This document shows, piece after piece, positions 1-11,151 of a DNA stretch of 64,000 nucleotides. The notes under the pieces were generated by a model. The model made no database searches. It was not told the DNA's origin and was given only the letters and a program-made list of their open reading frames with translations. Each line of letters starts with the position of its first letter. Position 1 is the stretch's first letter. The DNA comes from Rhynchopus sp. YZ270_cl-10. Taxonomy: Eukaryota > Euglenozoa > Diplonemea > Diplonemida > Diplonemidae. Position numbers and translations under genes: made by a program. The stretch is from positions 310,001 to 374,000 of the forward strand of contig OZ037913.1 in NCBI GenBank assembly GCA_964035575.1, read 5' to 3'.

Positions 1-1112
1 GCCCCCGTGGGAATCTGTTCATCTTCTAAGCTTTCCTCTTTGTGAGTCTGCGCATGCAGTCTGTACCTTTTTTTTTTTTCAAAAATAAAACAAAAATGTT
101 ACCAATCATACAATTGCAACGAGGCCGAATGCGCCTGAAAATAGGCATGTCTGGAAAATCTATCTGAGGCGTTGGCTGAGATGTACTAATACTCAATCAC
201 GCTTCAACCACCCCTCAGTATTATTAGGACGCCTCAGCCACGCCTGAGCCGGCCTTAGCGAGGCAGATTCGGCCTCGTTGCATTGTATGAACCATGTAAA
301 GAATGTATTACAGAATACATTGATATGCACACAATGTGAGGTGCAATTCATCTCAGGATTTTTCTTTTTTTTTCTCTCTCTCCCCCCCACCAAAAAAACC
401 CTTCCTTCCTTCCCTCCCCTTATAGTTCTGTATTCAGTATTGTTTTTTTTTTTGGTTCGGTGTTTGTTTTTTTATGGTGTGGGTGTCAATTGAATAATTG
501 GCTTCGGATGGACATTGATTTTCTTTTCTTTTTTGAGCTCTGCCACTTGGGGATGGGGATTTTCTATTTTTCTTCCTGAAAATTGCACTATTAGAAGGAG
601 GGAATGTTGTGATTTATTATTTATTTTTTCTTTTTTTGGGCAATTCGTGGTCTTTACAAGAAACCCTTAACCCCTTCATTGGTCTATGGCTTCAGGGTTT
701 CGTTTATGACAGAATATAACGCTTTGACGAAGAACTTTTGTCACAAAAACAAAAAAAAACAAAAAACAAAAAACAAAAACGAGAAAGAACATAAAATCGA
801 CGCATTTCGGATAGTTTTTCCTCTCCCCATTTGGCTATTTCTTTCACCACCCATCTTTGCTTTTTTTTACTGGTGTTTTTATTTATGGGTAGGGGTGTGT
901 GTGTGCACAATGACACTATTTCCGTCAGGGGAAATTTCATCTCTCATAACGTCGGCTCTCTTTCCTTGTACCCTTTGTACCTCTTTCTTTGTGATCATTC
1001 GATGAGGGCTGAGGTTTTTTTTTGTTTGCTTGTTGGGGGGTGATTTGAGGTATTTGATTGCCTCAAAAAAGTACACCTTCTATTTCAGTAGAAAGTATTA
1101 ATTATATACTCT
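1..1112. other. Gene-free AT-rich stretch
   Basis: No convincing coding region is seen. The stretch is rich in T-runs and A-runs. It holds one foldback element (107-290, listed separately); the short open frames here have low-complexity composition and no family resemblance. Confidence 0.6.
107..290. repeat. Foldback (MITE-like) element, ~184 bp
   Basis: The two ends are inverted copies: the left end reads TGCAACGAGGCCGAAT and the right end holds its reverse complement, ATTCGGCCTCGTTGCA. Complementarity continues inward with interruptions (left GCGTTGGCTGAG, right CTCAGCCACGCC), so the whole element can fold into one long imperfect hairpin. No coding capacity. No clear target duplication was found. 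Confidence 0.6.
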
Positions 1113-1248
1113 AGGTAAATATTGAAGCTATATTTACCTGAGGGGGGTGTCAACCACCAAGGGTTCGGATTTACCGAGCCGAAGGCGAGGTAAATCCGCA
1201 CCCGAGGTGGTTGGCACCCCCCGAAGGTAAATATCTTCAATATTTACC
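1113..1248. repeat. Foldback hairpin element
   Basis: The left arm starts GGTAAATATTGAAG and the right arm ends CTTCAATATTTACC. Inside them GGGGGGTGTCAACCACC faces GGTGGTTGGCACCCCCC. It is a non-coding imperfect palindrome of about 136 bp. It sits just upstream of the tandem TIR elements at 1263 and 1881. Confidence 0.6.
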
Positions 1249-1262
1249 AAGAGTTTGTAATT

Positions 1263-1874
1263 TTATCCCCGCTTGAGACCATGAATTTCACGCCCCTTCA
1301 CAAAATCGTGAAGGAGGTGCGTGAATTTATTTTCCGGTATTTCACGCTCAAAAAATAAATTCACGCTCAGAAAAATAAATTCACGCTCAGAAAAATAAAT
1401 TCACGCTCAGAAAATCGTAGAACTGAACTCTCGAAAATTTTTTTGGAGGCCTTTGGAGGCCCAATTTTGCAATTAAAGCCAGAAAAGAGGCATTTTGAGC
1501 CATTCTGGGGTCTCAAACGCATTTTTGAGTTAATTTTCTGTATCACACAAACCACGGATTTACACGTTTTTTTTCCCAAATTTTCATCAAAAAATCCCAA
1601 ATGAGACCTCAAAAACGTGCGAGGGCACCTGTGGAGAGTGAGTCCGACACGAACACAAGTGACTCATCGTCATCGTCTTCCTCATCTTCATCAGAAGTAC
1701 AGCCGCGTAAGCGCCACAAACCCGCTGCACCAGTTCTGGCTCAAGGCGCTGTCCAGCGCTAAGAGTTCCACATCAAAAAACTGAATCAAAAATCATCATA
1801 AAAAGAACCACCCCACCCTCGTCTCTTTGTACGTGAAAACGGGTTGTGAAATTCATGGTCTCATTTGGAGATAA
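1263..1874. mobile_element. TIR element, copy A, with small ORF
   Basis: This is the first of two adjacent direct copies. It starts TTATCCCCGCTTGAGACC and ends GGTCTCATTTGGAGATAA, so its ends are inverted repeats around the shared GAGACCATGAATTTCAC. Near the left end a unit like TTCACGCTCAGAAAAATAAA repeats several times. It carries a small ORF at 1601-1762. The two copies are separated only by TATATA. The superfamily is not recognised. Confidence 0.65.
1601..1762 (+). CDS. Small ORF in TIR element copy A (53 aa), unknown
   Basis: The ATG-to-TAA frame encodes a Ser-run peptide: a basic start (MRPQKRARAP), an acidic/Thr part (VESESDTNTSD), a Ser run, then PRKRHKP, which looks like a nuclear-localisation sequence, and a tail ending LAQGAVQR. 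A copy with the same frame is in the neighbouring element (2258-2428), differing in a few residues and in Ser-run length. No family is recognised. It may be a real small protein, a captured exon fragment, or chance maintenance in a young duplication. Confidence 0.3.
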   Translation: MRPQKRARAPVESESDTNTSDSSSSSSSSSSEVQPRKRHKPAAPVLAQGAVQR

Positions 1875-1880
1875 TATATA

Positions 1881-2540
1881 TTATCCCCGCTTGAGACCAT
1901 GAATTTCACGCCCCTTCACAAAATCGTGAAGGAGGGGCGTGAATTTATTTTCCGGTATTTCACGCTCAAAAAATAAATTCACGCTCAGAAAAATAAATTC
2001 ACGCTCAGAAAAATAAATTCACGCTCAGAAAAATAAATTCACGCTCAGAAAAAATAAATTCACGGTCGAAAATCGTAGAACTGAACTCTCGAAAATTTTT
2101 TTGGAGGCCTTTGGAGGCCCAATTTTGCAATTAAAGCCAGAAAAGAGGCATTTTGAGCCATTCTAGGGGTCTCAAACGCATTTTTCAGTTAATTTTCTGT
2201 AGCACACAAACCAAGGATACACACCGTTTTCCCCCCAATTTTCTTCCAAAATCTCAAATGACACCTCAAAAACGTACGAGGGCACCTGTGGAGAGTGAGT
2301 CCGACACGAACACAAATGACTCATCGTCATCGTCTTCATCGTCTTCCTCATCTTCATCAGAAGTACAGCCGCGTAAGCGCCACAAACCCGCTGCACCAGT
2401 TCTGGCTCAAGGCGCTGTCCAGCGCTAAGAGTTCCACATAAAAAAACTGAATCAAAAATCATCATAAAAAGAACCACCCCACCCTCTTCTCTTTGTACGT
2501 GAAAACGGGTTGTGAAATTCATGGTCTCATTTGGAGATAA
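1881..2540. mobile_element. TIR element, copy B, with small ORF
   Basis: This is the second direct copy of the element at 1263-1874, with the same ends and the same internal order: subterminal TTCACGCTCAG repeats, a GGAGGCCTTTGGAGGCCC motif, the small ORF, then the right end. It is somewhat longer because it has more subterminal repeat units and Ser codons. The two copies look recent. Confidence 0.65.
2258..2428 (+). CDS. Small ORF in TIR element copy B (56 aa), unknown
   Basis: This is the counterpart of the ORF at 1601-1762. It starts MTPQKRTRAPVES, has a Ser run longer by three residues, then EVQPRKRHKPAAP and the same end. The reading frame survives a length change in the Ser-codon repeat in multiples of three, which is weak support for coding use. 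Function unknown. Confidence 0.3.
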   Translation: MTPQKRTRAPVESESDTNTNDSSSSSSSSSSSSSEVQPRKRHKPAAPVLAQGAVQR

Positions 2541-2675
2541 AATAATATATTATCGTGAATTTATACCAGTATTTCACTTACAGGTGGAAACAGCCCTCGG
2601 GGAAGCATTTTTCCCCTCGGGCTGTTTCCACCTGTGCGTGAAATACTGGAAAATAAATTCACGATAATAATATAT
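2541..2675. repeat. Foldback hairpin element, ~135 bp
   Basis: The arms are inverted copies: TATCGTGAATTTAT...CCAGTATTTCAC on the left and GTGAAATACTGG...AATAAATTCACGATA on the right. The centre is a strong hairpin, GGTGGAAACAGCCC facing GGGCTGTTTCCACC. It is non-coding and abuts the TIR element that starts at 2676. Confidence 0.65.
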
Positions 2676-3521
2676 ATTATTTCCCAAAATAAAGTGCCAA
2701 AAGCCAAATTGCTTAGGAGATTGTGACCCTTGCGTGTTGTTGGTTGATGGGTGTGTGGGGAGGTGAATGGTGGTGGTAAACAAAAACTTTTTGGTCGTCG
2801 CCTCCTTCTTTTACGAACCCTTAGGAGGAGAGTGCCCAAACGGGGGGAAAGCCACTTGCAGCTTCTCCCCGTTTTCGTGTTCATGTGTGTAGTTAAGCCT
2901 ACTGAACACATACCGCATGGTGTTGGGTTTATACTCTCCTATTCTCCTAGGCTTGTTCACAGAAGTGTACTTTGGTGTAACCCTAGATGGTCAAAACACC
3001 CGATTTTTGCGGGGTTTTGCATTTTTTGGTGCCCAAAAACCCAACCCAGGGGTCGAATTTTTCCCGGATTTTTTTTTCCCTGAGATTTTTTTTGATTTTT
3101 TGACAAGGCGTTGTCCCATACATTTTGACAGGTACAGGTGGATTTTTGTACAGATAATGACCGGGGAATAAATTTGTGATGCTCAAAACAGCCCAATTCT
3201 TGCTTTTTTTGATTTTTTGGTCCCAGAAGGGTGCCTAGGGTGTAGTGAGCAGTCACAAAAAACACTTGTGAAAAAAGAGAAAAAAAATTTTTTTTGCCGG
3301 GAAAATATTATAATATTTTACCTACCCATTTTTGGCTGGGATCCCCGGCTATTTACTATATTTTACCTGCTCAAATTACTATATTTACCTGCTCCAATTT
3401 TTTACGTGTAAATTGGTCGGGGAAAATCTGAAAATAGCAGGGAAATACTGACACTTTACCGTCCCTGCCTCCTAAGCAATTTGGCTTGAGGCACTTTATT
3501 TCGGGGAATAAATGAAATAAT
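2676..3521. mobile_element. TIR element, non-coding, ~0.85 kb
   Basis: The left end carries AATAAAGTGCC and CCAAATTGCTTAGGAG. The right end carries the inverted counterparts CTCCTAAGCAATTTGG and GGCACTTTATT, giving terminal repeats of about 40 bp. The interior has no convincing gene; it has repeated TTTACCTGC and ATTTTACCT motifs. Superfamily undetermined. Confidence 0.6.
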
Positions 3522-5333
3522 TTGTGTGTTTGGGAGTAAAATGCAAATGCCTCAAATCCACCCCCACTAGTGTTTACTGCGATCGAAGGTCCAGTTCTGC
3601 CCCTGTGATGGGGGGGTGGTCAGTAATGGTGGCAGTATTGTGATGGGAGCCCATTGGAATACGCAAAATACATCAAAATACATTGCAATACACCACCATT
3701 AGTGGTCAGTTCTAATTGCGTGCTTAACAGAATCATTGTTATGCTTTTTTTTTTCTCTCTCTTCCATTTTGAAAGAAGATCCCATTAAAAAATGGTAGGG
3801 GGGAACTGGGTGGGGAGCACTGCTCAAAAGAAGCGGAAAATGTCGAAGATCTTTTAGTCACAATAGCCTTCTGGGGCGATGCTGCGGAAAACGAAATTAA
3901 AATGCTTTTGAGCTCAGGCCAGAGAGAGAGAGAGAGAGAGGTGCAATATATATTTTTAGCAGATATTGTGGTTACCTATGTGCATTTTGCGCACTTTTTA
4001 ACCATTTTTTTTTGTTTGTTTTTGTGTTTTAGCATCCTTGTCTTTTTGTTATGACATGGGTGATACTGTCGAGAAAGAAAGAAAAAAAGGAAAGAAAAAA
4101 CTGTAAGAAATCTACGGACTTCGTCATGCGATCACAACGCTTCACTTCCACCAAGGCGCAAAGTGATGTGTGGAATGCAACAAATAATGCAAGAAGAGAA
4201 CAAGGAGGGTCAGTCTTTTTGTTTGATGCGGACCGTATCACCAACGCGCATATGATGTGCAAATCAAGCAACCATTTTTTTTTTTTTTTTTTTGTTCTTT
4301 TTTTGATTTCAAGGTGACTACTGTAAGCACGACAGAGGCTTAGGGTCATCTTTTTAATCTTTTGTTTTTGTTTTGTTTTCTCCAGATGGGGGGAGAGGTA
4401 AATAGTGACTGTTGTTCTCGTACGCAGTTTTTCTCTTCCCGTGTGAGTACTAAATTGTGGGTGTATTGTGGCCACCTAGAACTTAGACGCAAAACCCCGT
4501 ATCCTGGTAGATTTTTGTTGTTTTTTTTGTACTTTGTACTGTAATGCCTCCCAGCCAATTTTTTGTGTGTTTTGTTTATGTGGTGTACAGAGAGGTACAT
4601 TCATCTTTTTAAGTTTTCTTTTCCCCCCCTTTTTTTGCTGAAGTGAACTGAGTTTGGTCTGAGTTGTGTTATCAAATTTCGCAAATTCGGAAGAAAAAAA
4701 AAAAAACTATAATTTCGAAACGAAACGACTTTTCAGAAAAGTTGCCCATGACACGAACATCCATACAACACTGACGCTAGCTGTGCTGACACACTCGAGG
4801 ATGCTTTAAGGATAGTTAATCACACCCGAGGCTTAGGTTTATTACAAACTTGGTTTTTTCATCTGCGTTCTTTCCCCTCCTTTTTTCTCGCAACCTTCCA
4901 CAGAAAAATTCGTTTTTATTTATTTTCACTCCCACACAGTTTTGATTTTCGCCGTGCTTTAACACCTTCACTTATCACTCAATAGCCCTTTTCTCGCAAC
5001 TATCTTAAGGCCTGCACCTGTTCCTTTCAGACGTTGTCGGGAGAAGAAAAAACGTACTGTTATGTTACCCATGTCAAGTTGAAGCGCATCTTCGGGTGTT
5101 CTGCACTAATACATTCCCTCTAAGTTTTCAACAAAAAAAAATATGTCAAAAAAAGGCGTGATATTTCGTGAGAATGGTCACGATTGAACCCATTCCCCTT
5201 CTCCTCCCCCCATCTACTGTACGTTCTGTGAAGATAACACATAGGAGCGGACTTCCACACTGTTACTGCCACGTTTTATATTATTTTTATAAAAGCAATG
5301 AAGCACTACGCTTGATTTGAGTGTCAACACACT

Positions 5334-5364
<31 letters not shown>

Positions 5365-7302
5365 AATGAGAATATAAGAGCACGCGAATTGAACAAACAA
5401 ACAAAAAAATATCTGGTTTTCAACAAATCATTACTATTCCCCCCTTCTCTCCCTGTGCGTTGTCAAAAAGTATTAGAAAAAGAAAAAGAAAATAACTTAC
5501 CGTTACCCACCTCGGTGGGTGTTCAGATGATTGTCGATACAAAAAAAAAAAAAAGCTCAGCCTTTTGAACAAAGAACTTCGGGTGTCTACACTAAAACAA
5601 CCAAGTTTTCAAAGAAAAAAAAGTATCTGTTTATCTGGCAGCACACACAAATGTCAACATATTCCTAATTCCCAAAAAAAATAAATAAAAAACGTGGCCG
5701 AATCTTTTGCTTGAATAATGTGTTGTGCTTCCGCTTACATCAGCCCATCACACGGGGGGGGATTTTTCTTTTCTTTTCTTTTTTGAATACCAAATTCTTG
5801 GTCATTAGGAAATAAAAACGACTGGCAGTACGCACCCGCTAGCTGTGTTTGCCTTTTTTTTTGGTTTTGTTTTTACACACCACAACCAACACAATACTTC
5901 AGTGGGATAAGAAGACAACAGCTTTTGCAGAGCAACATGAAAGCCCCCCTTTTTCTCATTTACTTACCGTCATATCCCCGAAAGTCAGTTTATATCTTGT
6001 TAGGTGGAGAGGTGCTGACTACGTACACCATCCGAGCTTTTTCTTTGTATTTGTCTGTGTGGGGGACACTTCTGTTCACAAGAGTTTTCCTCATCTAACT
6101 TCTTCTTATTTTCTCCTCTCTCTCTCTCTCTCCGATTTTTCTTTTCTCTCTCTGTAGTTATTCTTTTTACCCCTCCTTTTTTTAAAGATGTGTACGCTCG
6201 TGAAGCATACATATTGTTCAACTTCTTTTTTCTTTCTCTGTGTTACAAAGGGGAATGTGTGTACCTGCAAAATAAAAAAAAATTTTAAAAAAATCAACAA
6301 AAAAAAAATTGTTCTCGTTGTGAGATGGGGTGTGTGATACTGTCATTTGAGTGATATTATCATCACCGTCGTAATGTTGTTCTAAAAAAAAATCATTGGT
6401 GTATTGTGCTCCCCGTGAACCTTAGTGCTCAGCCGTGGGGAAAAGGGGGGGTAGCAATACCAATTTTTTTTTCCACTACGGCGGCATGAAGGTCGATGGC
6501 ACGGTACACCATGTCAATTACCGCATTTTGTATTGAAACAAACACCCCACTCACAAAACAGCACCTGTCTTTACGCAGTTCGCGTAAAGGTGATTTGTTT
6601 GACAAAAAAAAAGCGGGATTTTTTTTTTGGCATCTATCACAAAAAACAAAAGGAATCCTGGATGTGTATAGAGCATTGAGAGAGAGAGAAGGGAGTTTAA
6701 GATGTGTTTATTTTCGTCTTGTAGAGCTTCTAAGACGTTTCTGAAAAGAACATCCAATGTCTTTTGTCTTCTTTGACTTGAAAGTATACTTTTTTGACGT
6801 ATATTTCCACCCAATCTATGTACGTGACTAGGTTTCTGAGTATAATCCGTTCTCTCTCCCCCACAGGAGTCCCCCCCTTCTGCCCTACTTCATAAAAACC
6901 CATTCCAAACCCCCGCTCTTTACTATTGGTTCTGCTGTGTACAGGGGGGGTATTTTGTTGTGCGTGGTTTGCGGTAGAGCTCGCTATGACTTTTTTTTAA
7001 AGGTGTGCTGTACACGAGAGGTCCTGCACCTTACTAAAAAAATTTTCTGCTGGAAAAGTGTGTCTGTTTCTTTGGGAGGGTACGTTCCTCATACACCGTT
7101 TTTTTTTTACAACGAGTTTGTTTTTGATTCTTTTGTATCCTAAAACCCAAATGGATGCCAAGAGAAAGACTTTGTGTTGAAAAAGAAATTGCATTATAGT
7201 CGCGTCTGTGTATTGTATTGAGAGACATATCCAACTTTCAAAAAAAAAAATGTTTGAGATGGCCGTACAACGTGATAAACGATTGTGGTAAAGGAAAAAA
7301 GG
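3522..7302. other. Gene-free region with microsatellites and hairpins
   Basis: No family-recognisable coding region is seen. It contains an (AG)10 run at 3921-3940, a (CA)n run near 5333-5361, many T-runs and short hairpin repeats (4311, 4579, 6187). Two loose copies of the dispersed motif CTACACTAAAACAACCAAG lie near 5103 and 5586, and GATTGTCGATACAAAAAAA lies near 5530. Confidence 0.6.
4311..4352 (+). repeat. Dispersed hairpin, class I
   Basis: AAGGTGACTA...GTAAGC pairs with GCTTAGGGTCATCTT around a loop containing ACGACAGAG. It lies just after a T-run and is followed by T-rich DNA. This is a slightly expanded copy of the class seen at 25101 and 46230. Confidence 0.55.
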
Positions 7303-7406
7303 ACGATGGTGAAGTAAATACCTTGGCTTTGTGCTTTCACCGTTGACTTACAACAGTGAAGCCGCAAAGTAAAAGAACAAATCAAGTCATTTATTTCACT
7401 GTCGTG
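7303..7406. repeat. Small foldback MITE, copy 1
   Basis: It starts ACGATGGTGAAGTAAAT and ends ATTTATTTCACTGTCGT (inverted ends). Its core, TGTGCTTTCACCGTTG, is shared with the second copy at 8099-8217. The two copies flank the TIR element at 7574-8088. Confidence 0.55.
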
Positions 7407-7573
7407 TGAGTTTATTACTACCCTGCTTTCGAACATACACGACCCAAAGGGTAGGTAACGCCCCTCTTGTATGGGCTCGCGGTGCGTACAGAATGCCCGG
7501 TGCTCGGAGTGGTGCTGAAAACTCTCTCTTGGGTACGGTTTGTTAGTTTTTTTTTTTTTTTTTTTTTTGAGGT

Positions 7574-8088
7574 AATTACTGGGGGGGGCCGAATAGTAGA
7601 CCCCGGGTCCACTATTAGGCGAACCGACGGGTATAAATCGGGGGTCTCAGAAAAAAAAATTTTTTTTTCCAAGTTGAATAGTAGACCCCCCCTAAATAGT
7701 AGACCCCCCCAAAATTTTTTTTCTGTATTTTTACTAAAACCCTCCTGTCGATGAGGCTGATAGGGTGTGTCAAAATATACTGATTTTTGCTTCTTTGGAA
7801 AGATTTGTCACAAAATCTATCCAAAGAAAGAAAAATCAATTTGAAATTTGTAGTTGATCCCCTCTAAAATTTTTCCGCGACTTCCGCAAAAAGTCAAAAA
7901 AAACGAAAACCTGGGGGGGGGTCCACTATTCAGCGGAAAAAAAAATTTTCCCCCAGAATTTCTCAGGGGGGGTCCACTATTCAAAGGAAAAAAAATTTAA
8001 AAAAACCCAGAATTCCCAGGGGGGGTCTACTATTCAAGGGGGGTCTACTATTCAGGGGGGGTCCACTATTCGGCCCCCCCCAGTAAGC
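7574..8088. mobile_element. TIR element with GAATAGTAGACCCCCC subrepeats
   Basis: The left end is TTACTGGGGGGGGCCGAAT and the right end its inverse, ATTCGGCCCCCCCCAGTAA. Just inside both ends the unit AATAGTAGACCCCC repeats, two or three times on the left and at least five times inverted on the right. It is non-coding. No direct target duplication was identified. Confidence 0.65.
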
Positions 8089-8098
8089 AGGAGGCTCT

Positions 8099-8217
8099 CA
8101 CAACGGCGAAGGAAATGGCTTGATTTGTGGTTTTGCTTTGTGCTTTCACCGTTGGCTTGCAACGGTGAAACACCAAAGTAAAAACGACAAAGTCAATTCA
8201 TTTACTTCGCCGTTGTG
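8099..8217. repeat. Small foldback MITE, copy 2
   Basis: CACAACGGCGAAG at the start is inverted as CTTCGCCGTTGTG at the end. Inside, TTTCACCGTTGGCTTGC faces GCAACGGTGAAA. It is related to the copy at 7303-7406 by the shared TTTGTGCTTTCACCGTTG. Confidence 0.65.
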
Positions 8218-9829
8218 CAGACGCATCTTACCCCCCTATATTTTATATGATGTATGTCGAGGGATTTCTCAAAGTTAGCCTTTTTTTTTTTTTTTTCAGT
8301 ATTGGAGAAAATCTCGTTTTCTTTACATCTTCTGATGTTCGCAGTTGTTTTGACTATTGAGGACTGCTTCAAATACAGTTCCCCCCTTTCTTTTAAGTGA
8401 TTAGGCACTGATCACAGAGACTGAAGTCCGCCTTTTACCAAACCCATCTCCCCTTTTTTTTCCTAAGTACCCCTGTGTTTGCAGTGATCCCCGTTCATCT
8501 GATGAGAAGCGGGAGTAGCACATATCTGATATAAACCACGAAATGGATGTAGGACTGCATGGTTGGGGGGTCCACCCCCGGTCTACACCCGGTCATTGTA
8601 CCAAAGGTACACTGTTCACGAGCGGGCTGTTGTATTTTCAAGCAAGCGTCTTTTTTTTTTTTCTTTTCCCCGTCTTTTTTCCCCTCGCACTTCACTTTCC
8701 GATTCACTACTTCTGGTAGCAATTGTACGGTGCCTACATCGTAGGGCGTAGTGAGGGGAAACAAAGTTACCCCTTTTCCGATGGGAAACATTATTTTTTT
8801 TGTGGTTGTGGTAACTGAGGCGATTGTCGACACAACACAACGAAACAACCTTTTTTTTTTTTTCTCTTCATTTTTTCGCCGTGCTTTCACACTCCGCTTA
8901 TCACTCAAATATGCCCCTTGCCAGTGCACCCCTCCCATGGTATACACCACACCTCGATTTTTTTTTTTTGTCTTTCCCTCAATTCTGTGCTGCAAAAATA
9001 ACAAAAAAAAAAAAACCACCTGATAGCAAACCACCTCTCACAAACCCTTTTTTTTCTCTCCTTTTCCCTCGTGCGAGTACAAACAAACAAACACAAACAA
9101 AAAAAAACATACACAGAAACTAACGAAAAAGAATGAAATGAACGAAAGAAAAAAAACGGTGGGGGTGAGGCTAGTGCATTGTGGAGTATAAAAAAAATCC
9201 TAAAGAATACCATCAAAACACGACTGCATCCTCTACCCAGATGCAAACCACGAAATGGATGTAGAACTGCATGGGTGTACACCCCCCCCGGTACAGCCGT
9301 TCATTGTACCAACGAGAGGGCTTTTTGTATTTCAACTCTACCTTTTTTTGATGTTATTTTCTGATGGGGAAAATAATACGGTAGAAGTGTTCACAGTACA
9401 GCTCACCATTGGGGGAGAGCGGGGGATGTATTTCATTGTGCCTGTATCGATTCTATTCTTTTTCCTATCATATATGAGTGTGCAAGATGCATATTTGACT
9501 CTTTCAACTAGGAAATAACTGTTTTTTTTTTTCCCCTCCCTTCGAAGAGTGGAACGAAACAATACGAAAAAAAAAAGAAAAAAAAAACATTCCTCTTCTT
9601 TTGCACCTGCCTGGGTGCTTCCCTGCACCAAAAAATAAAAAAACGACAACTTTCCCTGCGTACATCCACGCAAAAAAAATATATATGACACCAAGGAGTC
9701 AGACCAGAGCTTTTCTGAATATCCCCTCTGCCCACAATGTATTGAAGGATGAGGTGTGCTTTGTCGGTACAACAGGAACAGATGTCTATACCTTCTGCAG
9801 TAGGCTATATTGAGTATTTTTTTTTTTTT
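8218..9829. other. Gene-free region with composite hairpin repeats
   Basis: No gene is recognised. It contains two copies of a ~100-nt composite repeat (8537-8640 and 9247-9337): an ACGAAATGGATGTAG start, a C-rich middle, TCATTGTACC, then a class III hairpin and TTTCAA. A short GC hairpin, CCCCGTTCATC...GAAGCGGG, lies at about 8490-8515. The rest is poly-T and poly-A rich. Confidence 0.55.
8537..8640 (+). repeat. Composite dispersed repeat ending in class III hairpin
   Basis: Module order is ACGAAATGGATGTAGGACTG, then GGTCCACCCCCGGTC, then GGTCATTGTACC, then a hairpin whose left arm is GGTACACTG, loop includes ACGAGCG, right arm GGCTGTTGTAT, then TTTTCAAG and T-rich DNA. The same order recurs at 25190-25275, and with changes at 9247-9337 and 20042-20131. 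All copies have one orientation. It could be a SINE or small-RNA gene; no clear tRNA A and B boxes were recognised. Confidence 0.55.
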
Positions 9830-10289
9830 ACTTTATACCAGTAGGCATGGATGTCCAAAGTACTTGAAGTACTTTTTTCGGATTTTTTATGGTACTTGAA
9901 GTACTTGACCCCCCTTTTTTTTCCTCTCAAAATGACAGTCAAGTACTTGAAGATTGATCAAGTACTTGACAGAAATCAAGTACTTGATACCCTATTTTTT
10001 TTTTCTCGTACTTTTTTACTTTTTTACCCTCTGGCAGAGTCTGTCAAGTACTTGTTTTCGCAAAAAAACGTCAAGTACTTGATCAAGTACCCACTTTTTT
10101 TTTGTACTTGATCAAGTACTTGACGTTTTTTTTGTGAAAAAAGTACTTGACAGAGGGAGAACAAGTAAAAAAGTACTAGAAAAAAAAATAGGGTGTCAAG
10201 TACTTGAAGTATCAAGTATTGGATTTTTTGGGGGATCAAGTACTTGATATACTTCAAGTACTTTGGACATCCATGAGTAGGTATAAAGT
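9830..10289. mobile_element. Foldback element built of TCAAGTACTTGA units
   Basis: The outer ends ACTTTATACC and GGTATAAAGT are inverted. Next come ATGGATGTCCAAAGTACTTG on the left and its reverse complement on the right. The whole 460 bp is one long imperfect palindrome studded with a dozen or so copies of the self-complementary CAAGTACTTG. No coding region is seen. Confidence 0.75.
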
Positions 10290-11151
10290 GATTGTCGATA
10301 CAAAAAAAAACCCCCCCTCCCTCCCGCCCATTCGTTTCACCGGGGACGAACAAACACCTATTCTCCAGACTTCCAAAAAAAAGTGAACAAAAATAAAATA
10401 TCCTTTTTTTTTTTTGGTGTACCGTTTTACCTCAAACACAACAACTGTGTACACCGGGCGGTATATACACCTGATCTGTGTCTATGTGAGGCAGACGTTC
10501 GGTCTGCGTGCAAAAAAACAACACCACAAAAACAGAAAAAACAGTACATTTGGGTGACATTTTTTTATTTTTATTTTTTTGTGAGTACAAAAAACCACCT
10601 CTTTGATGGGACGTTTTTGTCGATACAGCAGAAAAAAGAAGAAAGAGCCGGAAGCAAACCCCCCCCCACCCCACCCCACCCGCCCAACCTCCTCTACATT
10701 TAGTACCAAAACAGTAAAAAAAGCAATCTCGTGTTTTTTCTTATTTTTAGCGAGGGTCCTATGCTACACAATTAGGGAAAGGTGTACTGGCTGTATGATG
10801 GCTGACATCGTACGAGGTCAATCAGAGGTGCCTGCATGAACAACTACAGCTTTTTTTTCCACGGAGTGTCAGTGCCTGCGTCCCTGAGGCGTTTGCACTA
10901 TCAACTTCACTTTTTTTTTTTAAACCCCCTCCACTCACCCCTCTCTCCCCTCCACCCCTCACACCACAATCATCAGAAAAGGGGAGCAACACCACTTACC
11001 CCTCTCCCCCTTTTTGGGAGCACCCTCCCTCCCCTCCCTCCCCCCCCGCCAAGCACAAAGAGCTTAGGTTTCTTAAGCTTCTCTATTAGAGGCGGACTTT
11101 TTTTTAGCTCTCCACCTTCACCCCTTCACCCTCCGTCCCCTCTGTTTTAAG
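10290..11151. other. Intergenic region upstream of the PTB-like gene
   Basis: No gene is seen. It holds GATTGTCGATACAAAAAAA (10290), a copy of the GATGGCTG...CATC repeat (10786-10850), a class II hairpin (10872) and a long C/T-rich tract (10920-11148) that ends in TTTTAAG right before the start codon at 11152. The last part looks like a splice-acceptor region. Confidence 0.5.
10872..10898 (+). repeat. Dispersed hairpin, class II
   Basis: A 27-nt unit. GTGC pairs with GCAC at the base, a 2x2 mismatch follows, then GCGT pairs with GGCG... around the loop CCCTGAG. It is followed by TATCAACTTCACT and a T-run. Same architecture as copies at 29987 and 41104. Confidence 0.65.

Noticed and set aside
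4029-4475. 148-aa minus-strand frame and 88-aa plus-strand frame
   Set aside because: They contain long Lys or Phe runs from homopolymers and no recognisable motif.
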